From: Spirometra erinaceieuropaei
Lineage: Eukaryota > Platyhelminthes > Cestoda > Diphyllobothriidea > Diphyllobothriidae
Assembly (NCBI GenBank): GCA_902702965.1
Contig: CACRXP010000393.1
Coordinates: 57,908-121,907 of the forward strand
Direction: 5' to 3'
DNA length: 64,000 bases
How positions within the stretch are numbered: position 1 is the first letter of the stretch; the number at the start of each line of letters is the position of its first letter. Below, in pieces: positions 21,001 through 31,580 of the stretch. Below the pieces are notes generated by a model. That model searched no databases. It saw nothing but the letters and a program-made list of their open reading frames with translations, and was not told where the DNA came from. The position numbers were made by a program, and so were the translations under genes.

Positions 21001-22920
21001 ACTGCCCTACCTTTGCCCCTTTTGGGCAGTCTTTCGAAAAGAGAAGACGTTCCGAATCCTACGCGGTGATCATAAAGATTCTGTGAGCGGAGATTGCAAA
21101 TATTGCTGTTCCAAACACAATAGAATGCGTCAAATGATCCTTTATGCCAGCTGGTTTACCCCTGACAAATGTTCTCCCACGCCCTCCATTCCCAGTCACA
21201 ATCTCTTTCCGAATAGCTGTGCCACAGGAATACGCGCACAAATGACGACGTCCGCTGCACCCGTCTAAACTACACGTACATGCATCGCCTCCGCTTTCCT
21301 GACCATTTTATATTTATTCATGTTTCATGGCATGCGCAACTCCTTTGGCGCCACTCCGCACCGGTTTTTAGTTTCGGAGGTATGGTATACTGTGAGAGGT
21401 GCCTGAATAACGGTCCATCCTTAACTGCAAATCACTTTTCAACGGCGCATGTAATGCAAAATGTCTATTGTAATCCTGAACAGGCCGCTTAATTTCCCAC
21501 ATCAACGCCGTCTGCCAATCGTACCGAGTCTTATGCTTCACATTCCTGCCACTAATTCTGACTGGTCCATCAAACTTAAACCGCTTCAAGGAAGCCACTA
21601 GTCAAGTTTCGGATAGTTGCTTCTTCAACGTAAGTATTAAAGTGCGCTAAGCCCAAGGGAAACATACAGAGAACACATGCTCTAATTAAGTTATAATCGA
21701 GCTTTTGCCATGTTGATAATCTTGTGAAGAAGGCTCGATTGGTAATAGAAGACGGATGGATCATCCGCCAGCTGGTATCTGGAGCTGCATCAGAAGTCCC
21801 ACACAGTTCACTTATACAAACATTGGAAAGCGCATTTCTAAATGACAGGACTTTTATCTGATAATTTCGGTGGGAGTCAAACAAAGCTATTCTCCTCTGT
21901 AAATGGTATTTCCTGCTAGATGTTAATACCACGAAGTTATTCTCCCAAACGTTGATGACAACCATACCAAGGGACTCCGGAACTATCGGAAGTCACCCCG
22001 GTCGTATGGATCCTCAGAGCTTCACAGTTTGTTATTCCGGCAACTTGTGACAGGAGTGTAAATAATGCATAATCAAAGACTTCAGTTCTGGCTAACAGAA
22101 AAAACTGGTCGAGTGAAGAAACGGCATGTTTGCTCTGTCTTTGAAACAGAGTTAACTGTTCCTCGTTTTAAAGTAGTGCGTTCGGCAGCAACAGCTGGCC
22201 ATCAAAATACCGCCCACATGTTCCTTTCATAACGGTCAGGTTACTTTGCTGAAAGCAACACACTGCGTTAGGTGGCTGCCGCGGTTTCAATAGGGTTACC
22301 CTACATGTATCAGATTCATTGGCTAGTCGCATAAAAAGATCGTTGTGGTAAAACGGGGGAGACAGGACAGGAAACAGAATTGTTTGCAACAATGGCAGAT
22401 CCTATCAGAGGATGACATTTTGTGCTAACTAACTGACCAGTCTGGTCTGGCGTTTGTACTTTCTTGGGAACAAACTAATTTCTGCCACTAAATTATCTTA
22501 AAGTATTATGATTTTTTACTATTTTCTTCATAGCTGCGCATTTTAAACTGCGTAAACGATGTACTCTTCCCCCATTCCTACTTCGCGTCAAGTCGGGAAT
22601 CGCAAAAATGTCAGAAATAATCTTCAAGGTGCCTATGGACAACGAAGCGATAAGTATTCCTTTTATGCTTTTTATATGGTGACAGTCGACCGAGAGGACC
22701 AGAGCGACACGATAAGGACACTATGAGGGGTTCACTTAAGTGATTGCAGTTCAAGTAGGAGGCCTGAAAGGACCTCACTCGGGCCGACCGGCCTGGAGAA
22801 GAGAAGAGAAAAATGACGCAACCATCTACGAAGCAGACAGGATCATCGCCGCAAAAGTCAAAAGGTCTGCCATAAGTCTCGTAAGTTATTGAATATTTCA
22901 CGTGCGGATCGGCCACATCA
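21001..22920. other. Unrecognised sequence
   Basis: A 129-codon minus-strand frame (21576-21965) and an adjacent 76-codon frame (21368-21598) have ordinary protein-like composition, but I recognise no domain. They could be part of an unidentified old element. Confidence 0.3.
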
Positions 22921-22929
22921 TTCATTTGC

Positions 22930-23495
22930 GGACCCAATGCACCGATCGCCTGACAAGCGCAGTTGCTGCCTCCACGGCCGCACCTGCTCCAACCTCCACG
23001 TAGATTACCTTGTAGCCCACCCTCACCAACGTTGCTGCGAACCCGTCTGTCATACAGCTGTCGGTCACTACCCACTCCGTTACTTCTACCAAAACTACCT
23101 CGGAAATGACGAACACAACCACCTCTATCATCACCTTCAATGGCCAAAACGCTCCTAACGCTCCGACAACCACCGAAACATTCACCATCATCGCCCCCCT
23201 CACCTCCAGCACTGTGGGCACGGTCCCAACATATCCTTGTTGCGACCGCACATTCGCTTCAATCATCAGCCTGGTCGGTCACTTGCGAGTCCATCGGATG
23301 GAGACTGGCGAGTCGGTGCCTGGAGCACCATGGCGTACTCGCCTCATCTGTCTTCATTTTCCACGCATATCCATTCGCCGCATGGGCCTACTCAGTCACA
23401 TGTGTATTCATGACAGTGGAATACACCGTAGTATCGATTCCCCTTGCACACCTTGCAATCTACCATCACCATTCCACTCGTTTCCCCATCGTCCT
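22930..23495 (+). pseudogene. C2H2 zinc-finger relic, locus 1, fingers 1-2
   Basis: The frame from 23106 starts with a Thr-rich linker and then two fingers of a C2H2 family that I associate with cestodes. Finger 1 (23232-23294) keeps DRTFASIISLVGHLRVH, but its first zinc Cys is Tyr. The linker METGESVPGAPWRTR follows. Finger 2 (23349-23411) keeps IRRMGLLSHMCIH, but its second Cys is Phe. DSGIH then matches the usual end of the pair. Upstream, 22930-23100, faint finger-like Cys/His sequence may be an older unit. Both fingers have lost a ligand, so this is probably not functional. Confidence 0.7.
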
Positions 23496-23496
23496 G

Positions 23497-24085
23497 AGTA
23501 CCCACCATCAACAACAGCAGCACCATCGTTATCAACACCGAAACTGACTCTGTAGCTCCCGATCTGTCCTGCATATACTGCCACCGCACATTCACCTCAC
23601 GCATCAGCCTGGCCGGTCACCTGCAAATCCATCGCATGAAGACTGGCGAACCAGTGCTCGGAGCTCCAACGTACACCAGACGCCGCGTATCAAATACCCT
23701 CATTGACCTCGCATATTCGGTTACCGTAGGAGCCTCTCTGGCCGCATGCGAATTCACTAAAACCTGCGGCAGATCATCTTTGGCCATAGCACATTATTAC
23801 AGTTTTCCTGAAGTGCACCTACAACGTACACCAACATCAGCCATAATCACACAACCCAAGCGCAACCCCGACGCCCCTCACGTAAGCCGGAGTGCGTCAC
23901 TAGGCTCCTTCTCCAGGTGGCTCCTCTACTGCATGTGTGATCCTAGTCTAAGTCTATCACGGTACGCCAAGTTGCTGACTGACGCTTCAACTCAGTCCAC
24001 GCCGTCTGCCGAGTTGAGTGTGCATGCGTGTGGTGGCGAACTGGGGTGCGAAGGGTCAGGCTACAACAGCTCCCTCTTAACATGA
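23497..24085 (+). pseudogene. C2H2 zinc-finger relic, locus 1, intact finger 3
   Basis: An open frame of about 195 codons, offset by one from the preceding fingers, follows a stop near 23497. One finger (23570-23632) keeps a perfect C-x2-C-x12-H-x3-H pattern, CIYC then HRTFTSRISLAGHLQIH. It is followed by RMKTGEPVLGAPTYTRRR, the characteristic linker. Expected fingers after the linker are not recognisable. CTCACGTAAGCC near 23878 resembles the splice-donor-like site at 54168. DNA binding would be its family role, but the surrounding decay argues for a pseudogene. Confidence 0.6.
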
Positions 24086-24480
24086 CCTCTATCACTCTAA
24101 CGCATGTGAGGTGTATTCCGCCCAACTGTGTGAAGTCTTGGTGCTTGTGTTTGGGGGGCAAGGTCGTGCGTGCGGCACGCGTAGACTAGGTCACTAGAGA
24201 TGCCAGCCACTGCGCCCATTCTCCGCACCTGTCAACTTACCGGCTCGGCAAGTGGCTGGGGTCTGGGAATAGAAAGGGAGAGTAAGGCGGACGAATCAGC
24301 GCATTTTCCGCACTACAAACAATCTGACACGCTTGAAGTTATGACGGTGCACGAAAAGTCGGGACTTGGAAGGTTGCCAAATGACGGGATAACTTGGACT
24401 TTGCAGTCGGCCTTGTGTTGTGCCTTGGTATGTGAAGTGGCCAGCTGGTGATCTAAAAGTCAGGTTAAAATGACTCCTTC
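23955..24480 (+). repeat. Repeat module S, locus 1 (one partial and one longer unit)
   Basis: The partial unit at 23960-24110 starts GTTGCTGACTGACGCTTCAA and matches 55236-55360. A second unit (24150-24480) has GGTCGTGCGTG, CAATCTGAC, GGTTGCC and GACTCCTTC-type blocks and matches both 55010-55340 and 55400-55760. It is non-coding as far as I can see. Confidence 0.6.
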
Positions 24481-24559
24481 CCAATGTGACCTTTATGGAG
24501 TCCGTACCCTGTCTGGCGGCAGGCTTGAAAGCGGATCCGGCCGCGCCAGCTACTAGCGC

Positions 24560-24705
24560 CCCCCGCCCCCACCCCTGGTCTTCCTGATTATATCTTGGCA
24601 CCGGGCTCATGTGGGGGAGGAGGAGGGGGTGCGACTGATGATGCGCGCAAGTCACCTTGTCTGTTCTCACCCTGCTGTGGAGCACACGGTGGACGTCGTC
24701 GAAAT
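24560..24705 (+). repeat. Repeat module R, copy 1 (partial)
   Basis: Shares GCGCAAGTCAC, TCTCACCCTGCTGTGGAGCA and ACGGTGGACGTC with the copy at 55830-56065. A GGGGGAGGAGG tract is typical of the module. Confidence 0.6.
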
Positions 24706-24729
24706 CGATGGTCGGACAGTCATGGCGCG

Positions 24730-25866
24730 TATTGCAAAGTTAGACCGTAATTAGCTGCCTTGAAGCAAAACGCAGCCCAACTGATGGACGATTAACTGGC
24801 AAGTGCAATGTTGACTATGCCCTGGAGTTGCGGTAAATAGTTAATAATTTGCCCTTAAAATTTACTCAATACTTTGTCATATATTTACACATGAAATATA
24901 AGTGTGCTTACTGTTGCCTATTCATATGTGGGCATTACAGCAAGCAGTTAACCTTTGTTTAATTTTCCATGACTGTATCTGAAGAAAGTTGGACATTCAC
25001 AGTTTTCCTAGTAAGCACAGAAAACATAATTACTTTTTGAACAAAGACAATGACTTAAGCGTAATCAATGATATCTCACGACTGCGTCATTAGTTTTTAA
25101 GGCGAATTACTAGATGACAGTCTGAAAGAAAGTTCAAACGTAACAGCATACAACATATATCAAGTATTTTTCCTATTATAATAAATTAATTTTTAAATTT
25201 GATTTAGTTGAAGGCACGCAGCACCGTCAATTTCACAGTATCGGAATACGAGATCGAGGTGTATAGTGCTGTGAAACAGGGGTAATAACTTTCGAGTGAA
25301 ACTTGTCGTCCGTTTTGATGCTATAACGTCCGTATGCCAGATTTCACAGACCAGCATGTTGTCAAAGCTTTTATTCGCAAATTTGAACGTTACACTCCAA
25401 ACAATGTTCCAGCAGCGATTTCGATTTCAGCATGATTTACACTAGGACTAGGGGGGAGTTCGGTCAAACGGAAGAATCAGAGGAAAAAAATCAGCATCAA
25501 CAGGGTTCATTGCGGCAGGTCTCTTTTATGTCTGCCACTTCAAAGGGCAACCTGGATTTCCCGTCACTGGGATCGCGCTCCCATGATAAGGTCTATAGTT
25601 GGGAAACGCTGCCTTTTTTCCAGCATACCGTCATTGCTGGCTGCGGATTGACCCTCAGCATCTATGTTAGTTGTACAAAAGCCTTGCTTATCTCCCTACT
25701 TTGTTTATCATGATGAAACTGGAGTGCGCTCAAACAGCTTGCAGATCGATCCGGTGGCTGTTGCGTCGCTATCTATCGGCCGTGCCTTTTCGGGATTCTT
25801 GGAGTGCTCACACTACCTCCATAATATCTGAATCTCTGAAGAGCTTGAGCCCACGAAATACTACTT
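24730..25866. other. Unrecognised AT-rich sequence
   Basis: I recognise no gene. AT-rich DNA with short frames only. Confidence 0.35.
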
Positions 25867-25988
25867 GAGTATCAAAAGAAAAGGAGGCGTTCACCGAGAG
25901 AGGTGTATTGGAGGTCTGAAGTTCCGAACTGTCGTTTCTTCTACCCATTTTTAGGGACTGATAAGTCATGCACACAGCTTTCCTCAAA
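25867..25988 (-). repeat. PLE terminal repeat P1, head-to-head pair, minus copy
   Basis: The reverse complement matches 26137-26260: GGTGAACGCCTCC, ACCTCCAATACACCTCT, GAAGAAACGAC and the ribozyme-like block. The hammerhead core is strongly decayed (CTGANGA reads CTAAAAA; GGAACTTC stands in place of GAAACGTC). It abuts the plus-strand copy directly. Confidence 0.7.
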
Positions 25989-25989
25989 T

Positions 25990-26271
25990 GGGGGGCAGTC
26001 ACGACGCGGGACAATCGGGGCCGCCAACTATCGCTGTGGCCAACGAAGATGGGCGGGACTCAGGTGACGGTGAAATGCGTGCCGGATGCAGCCACGCAGG
26101 CGGCGGTGTCGACCAGGTATCAGTGTGCCACACAAGGAAAGCTGTGTGCATGACTTCTCAGTCTCTAAAGATGGGTAGAAGAAACGACAATTCGGAACTT
26201 CAGACCTCCAATACACCTCTCCCGGTGAACGCCTCCTTTTCTTTTAATATGCCACCTGGGAATCGCATTTT
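25990..26271 (+). repeat. PLE terminal repeat P1, head-to-head pair, plus copy
   Basis: Begins with the same GACGCGGGACAATCGGGGCC as the 8.49-kb copy and runs through GTGCCGGATGCAGCCACGCA, the decayed ribozyme block (CTAAAGA at 26153, GGAACTTC near 26194) and GTGAACGCCTCC. With the minus copy it forms an inverted repeat with arms of about 120 bp and a ~150-bp loop. No PLE coding sequence lies between or beside them. Confidence 0.7.
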
Positions 26272-26306
<35 letters not shown>

Positions 26307-26338
26307 TCACTACCACTACTACTACTACTACTACTACT
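26272..26338. repeat. (ACT)n microsatellite tail
   Basis: About 67 bp of ACT repeat directly at the 3' edge of the P1 plus copy. Its position suggests either that the repeat end became extended or that insertion targets such tracts. Confidence 0.95.
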
Positions 26339-26339
26339 C

Positions 26340-26647
26340 GAGTATATTAGAAAACGAGATTTTACTATATGTTCATTACCAAATAAGCAGGCTTTGGTAG
26401 TCCCTTCATCTTCAATCCCATAACGGTTTTACAAAGTCCGAATTGAGATGCCAGCATCATTCCCAATGCGGATTGGTGCGTAACCATTTACCTTACGCAG
26501 CACAGTACCTACAGTAAGCCGGTTTAGAGTCCCTCTTGTGTGCAGCTGGCGAAGAAACGCTTGAAGTTCCGTGAATGACTTTTTCGGGTGTACTTAACTA
26601 AAAAAAGCTTACTGAGTTAACATCGAAAGGCATGTTAGTAAGAAACA
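26340..26647. other. Unrecognised spacer
   Basis: I recognise nothing between the microsatellite and transposon A3. Confidence 0.4.
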
Positions 26648-26649
26648 TA

Positions 26650-27641
26650 CAGTAGGTGGGCTAACTCATGAAATGTCAGCCGAAATTTCGAAATGCTTTC
26701 TCGTTTCGAAAAGATTAATTAAGTAGGGGTGTAAAACTAATCATGATGCAGCATAAATCTATAATGATCCAGTTACCTCAGGGTGTCGGCTTTCAAAAGA
26801 ACTTATTTTCAGCTGCATGCAAGATCTATACTCTGCAAAAAAGTACTGTTTAAGCAGCATGCAATTTTCTCTTTGATTTTCGATTCCCCTAAAATTCCAA
26901 TTATATTTCATGGAAAACATGCACAAAAATATCCAATCTTTTAATTATCCAGTAAATAATTACGTTGCCTTTCAAGTATATACTCAAAGAAAGTGTTTAC
27001 TTTTGTTTCAAAAAGTTTCTGAATGTGAGATTTTTAATGCCGTGAAATGACCGTTCATAAAATGTTATGTTTCTGCGTTTACGAATGTGGCTTGTAAAGT
27101 TAACAGTGTGGCTAAAATCCGCTGCTAAATTTTAAGAACCTCATATGGTCTCCTTTTAATACCGTAGAGGAATGTATGGTTTTACGTACGCGGAAAATAT
27201 ACGGCTTATGGTTCGGAAACCCTGAATGCAAGTATGATAGCAGGTCGAGTCAAGCTTGTTCGGGATTCGAAAAAAGTTTTTAAAGACCCAATTATACCCC
27301 TTCTTCGAGTATAAGATTGGAAAAAACGGAATTTTCCATCGAAGGAATAAAAGAAAGAATATGTGTATGCACTGTTCCCTTGAAATATAATTGAATTTTT
27401 AAGAGCATCGAAAAACAATGAAAAACTTGCATGCTGCTTAAGTAGTACTTTTTTACAGAGTTTAGTTTCTGCATGCAGCCAGAAAGAATTTCGCTCAAAA
27501 ACCAGCACCCTGAGGTAACTGGATTATGATAGAATTTTGTTGCATGATGATCAGTTTTACAACCCTACTTAATTAGTCTTTTCGAGACGAAAACGCATTT
27601 TAAAATTTCGGCTGACATTTCATGAGTTAGCCCACCTACTG
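26650..27641. mobile_element. TA-target DNA transposon with long inverted repeats, A3 (subfamily A-II)
   Basis: The best-preserved copy: 992 bp, flanked by TA (26648-26649 and 27642-27643). The left end is CAGTAGGTGGGCTAACTCAT and the right end is its near-exact complement. Inverted homology continues through GAAATTTCG, TTTCGAAAAGATTAATTAAG and AAGTACTGTTTAAGCAGCAT to about 400 bp inward. Frames on its minus strand (27206-27508) are by-products with no transposase motif. Confidence 0.9.
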
Positions 27642-27643
27642 TA

Positions 27644-28875
27644 ACTGTCAGCCTCTTCCTAAAACATAGCATTGCGGGTTACAGATAAGTGTCGTTCCGG
27701 TCGCCGACGTAACTTACCCTTGGAAAAAATATTTATGTTTGCAGAGTAATTTTTGATGCCGCTTTTTAGGGCTTGTACGCCCTTAGTCATGCGTTTGTCA
27801 GATGATTCATAAATATTCATCAATTCTGGGCTTTTAGTAAGAAAGTGCGTTCACCTAAACTATCACATTCGAAAGGATTGCAGAATTGCGCTTTTAAAAG
27901 ACTTCACTATTCAGATATTTCAAAAAACTGCATGTGATTGCAAACAAAGAACCCAGACCCATGCTTTTTTATCAGTCGGAGAGATTTCAGTCTAGATGCT
28001 TTGCTATGCATTTTCTCTTAAGCGAATTCGCATACGTGTGCAGCTGCAATAGACACGGATCGCACTTCGTGCCCTATGGATAGCGTTAATACACGAATAG
28101 ATACGCGTAAGTCGTAAAACATTTTGTAAGCACGAATATTCAGAACATCCAGCCATTCACTCCTCCAAGTTTAAACTTGGGGAAAATGCAATTTCATACA
28201 AAATGTGTATACAAATGATTTTCAGCACACCCATTTGCAGGATACGGGAACAGGAAATCCCCATGATACAAGTGGCCAGGAAGGGTACCCATTCTCATGT
28301 CCTAACCTTCAGTATAGTCCATATTTAAATCCAACTCCCAACACTTACCCTAGTCTTCCTGGGATTTAACGTAACATCATTGTATTTCAGGAGAGATGAT
28401 TCTTTCCCGCGTCCTACCTGCTCTTAAAAATATGGTTAATTTACACAGATACAGGAATTCAGTGAATAAAATACATAATTTATAAGATGAAATGGTTTTT
28501 TGCTAAGTAAAGTTATGCAGATGGCTGCAAATTTCTCTTTCTGAATTAAACATGCTACCTTAGAGGAATTGGCGTGGACCATTTTACCTGAAATTAAGCT
28601 TTACAACCTCATGTAAGTAACCTTTTTGTATGAAATTGTCAAAACATGTGGCCCCTTGTTTTATAAGTTTCGGCGGGTATTATACTTATCGAAATGATAG
28701 AGTAAACTTTTAGATGAGGTTGAAGTATATTCGAAATACTTACCTCCACCTCAGTGTGTCGCACGTTCTTATAGAATGCACAATGTGGTGGGGCGACGAC
28801 AAGTGCTGTATTAGTCCGGAGGCGGGAGCCAAAACATCACGCGCCCTTCCCTTAGACTGTCTTTTTCGAGCCCCA
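27644..28875. other. Unrecognised AT-rich sequence
   Basis: I recognise no gene or repeat. Confidence 0.35.
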
Positions 28876-28877
28876 CC

Positions 28878-29060
28878 ACAACCGACAGGACGACGAGCCC
28901 GTGGCTCAGTGGTTAGTACGTGTGACTTGTAACCAACAGGTCGTGAGTTTGGGCCCCCGGGGTTACGTACCTCGGTGTCCGATATGGCTGACCGACGACG
29001 GCTTAACGGCCAGGAATGGCCATTCCTGTCTCCCTGATCTTTGTAAACAGCGCTAGATCT
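28878..29060 (+). mobile_element. tRNA-derived SINE-like element, copy 3 (truncated)
   Basis: Starts CCGACAGGACGACGAGCCCG and has the clearest A-box, TGGCTCAGTGGTTAG (about 28901-28915). A putative anticodon loop CTTGTAA and GTCGTGAGTTTGGGCC as the B-box region follow. Then come the shared body ATGGCTGACCGACGACGGCT and AGGAATGGCCATTCCTGTCT. It ends around CTTTGTAAACAGCG, lacking the 3' part seen in copies 1 and 2. Confidence 0.7.
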
Positions 29061-29064
29061 AAAT

Positions 29065-31578
29065 ATAATTAATACCAAATGTCCTACTGACAATATTCCA
29101 ACCCCAATCGCTTGGAAACAGACTGCGAGAAATCGGCTGCCTTTTCTGAGCCACTGTTAATAAGTGGCAAGTATGATCAGGATGATGAGCGCACAATTAA
29201 AGTTAACCTGGAAATCTATTGGCGGCTTACTAGTCGCACAAAAATCGAATTTAAATTCTCGCCAAATTACGTAATTCTAGTTTCTTTGCCAGCCTCGGTA
29301 CAACCGTCCAAGAGAATTCTGACGTGGGGTACGCAACGGAAATGTAGATCTTTTGATCCCAAACTTGGAAGCATATCAAATTAAGCAGGTCAAGGAGCCA
29401 TTGGGATTTTAATTATGTCCGCTAGCCTGTCGTACACGCGCAGCCCAAGGTTCAGGGCGTCGTATTTCAGCTGGCCTCCGCACGACCGGCTGAAGGCCAA
29501 ACCTCGGGTCTTCCTCCAGCGCTAGCGCACCAATCAGATCGCCCAAAGCAGTAGGGACAGCCAACCAGGAAGACTGTCACCACAAGGTCGAACACATTAG
29601 CAGACCATTTTGAAGTCCGCCAGATCTTCTGTGTACAGGAAAAAACCCTCAAATAAACCGGTAGAACAATCTTCGCGAAACTTCAACCTACCGAATTTTT
29701 TTTTCGTAGGTCACACTGATTTCCAGGGTCAAGAAATGTACCCATCAAAAACATTGACAATACTGGCAGAGGTGTACAACAGCAAATGAAAATGGTCGCA
29801 ATGGCAGTCGTATTCATTTTAGACAGATGAACACTGGCGTCATTTTTTAAGTGTGTTGCAGTGCTGGAGCGTGCGTCTTATGTGGAGGCCGAATTCGCCT
29901 CAAAAAATTTCTTCCCTTGCATTGGATATACGTGTTCTGTTTTATTTTACATAATAAAGACCTGGAGTTTCCTGCATCTGGTCCCCTTTATGCAATGCAA
30001 ATGGCGGATTCTCGGTCGAGGAATTGGAGGCGTTAAAGTGTACCATAGCCCACAAATCGGAAACGCACCAGAGATGCAGTAAAAGTAGCTTTCTTGGCAT
30101 AATTCAATAACGATGAAGGGAAATGTAATTTTTCCGTCACTTTTTACTGTTTACAGGGAAAAACAGAAAACTTGACATGTGAATAGGGTAAACCTTTAAA
30201 GGTTTTTCCTGGGGAAGGGGCAGTTAAAGAAACCCTGCTTTCAAGTGTCGGGACGCGGCCTAGTTCAAACAAAAATTCTTAAAATACTGTCCTCTGAGTG
30301 CTAGTTTTGAAAAAAGCTTGGAGTTATGGTAGATAGGCATTAATGCGCCATAGAGATTGAGCATATATGCCAAATTCTGGGAATGCACACAGCGGTCCTT
30401 AAAGGACTGAAGGGGAAATCATTCAAAAATTCAGACACATAAAATGTATGCTGCGCATATGGACAGCAATACCAGCGCCTTCTTCATAATCCCTCGAACA
30501 AAGGTATTTGGCGTCTGATTCTTTACACAGTACGATCCCCTACCGCCTGTCAAGGAAAGTCAATGATTTATACGAGGCATTTCCTCTCCCGGAGAGCATT
30601 AGAGAGAGGTTACCTTGCTTCCTCCAATAATTAGTGAAATTTTGGCGCTTATTGACCGTAGGGAACGACGATGACCACCCTGTGCCTCGCAGCGTGTCCT
30701 GCGCAGCGTGGTGGTTTGCGCTCGAATTGGTAAGTAATGACGGCCGACTTGCACAGCCCCTGCCGCACTCTCTCTCCTCTAATCAACCGATGAAGCGATC
30801 GGCCGCAGTGGCTGTCAAAGTTAGAGAGTTCTTCTACGCGTGCCTCACACAACCTGCTCCTGTTGGCCAGTTTTTTGCAGAAACAACAGGACGCTCGGAT
30901 CCCATCTGAGGTGAAGTGTCACATGAACCAAATTTAAGGAGGATCATTGCGGCCTGACTTTCCGTCCGGATGGACCTGCTATTTCATCAGTTGGTAAACT
31001 TCGGGGTCAGGACTGACAGCGTGTCATGATAAATTCAAAGCCCGTCAGATTGTTTATAGTGAGGAATGCGTTAAAATGCCGTGCCGATGGATTTCTCTTC
31101 CATCTTCTAGGCATCAGTTCCCTGGCCGAGTCGGTTTGTCACCTGATATGAGGATCGAAGTCATGCGGCTGGTAGGACTAACGACATACTATCAGAACGT
31201 AGTTAGCCCGTTTCCGTCGGCCCTGACCTCTTCAGCGCGGGATATTCTGTGAGTGAAGCCAGACACTGTACTTGGTCGTGTATGTTGAACGCTTACGCAA
31301 GATCTAGAAGCAGACAAGCTAACGGAGTGTTTGTTCTGAACTCCAGTCGAGCATGACTCCCTAGTCATTGTCGAGGAGAGGGCCTTGATCGTTCAGAGCG
31401 TGCGACCGGACCTTGAATTTTTGCCACTTTTCTCAACCCTGTTGGGGCCTAATGAGGATTAACCCAAACATGATAATGTGGTCCGCATTTACCATTTTCA
31501 GTAGGAATGCAGGAATATTCGGCAACCCATGGAAATGATGTCATTCGATTAGCCTGTCGCGTGTTGTGCTTCAGGATA
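29065..31578. other. Unrecognised sequence
   Basis: I recognise nothing. A CT-rich patch at 30760-30780 resembles part of module R but is too short to call. Confidence 0.35.
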
Positions 31579-31580
31579 TA

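Noticed and set aside
21368..21965. Adjacent minus-strand frames as part of a retroelement
   Set aside because: Composition is protein-like, but I could match no RT, endonuclease or integrase motif.
22611..23604. Minus-strand frames of 70-178 codons opposite the zinc-finger relic
   Set aside because: Compositional shadows of the GC-rich plus-strand relic, with no recognised motif.
27206..27508. 100-codon minus-strand frame in transposon A3 as a transposase
   Set aside because: It lies in the inverted arm, has no DDE/D or helix-turn-helix features and is not conserved in the other A copies.
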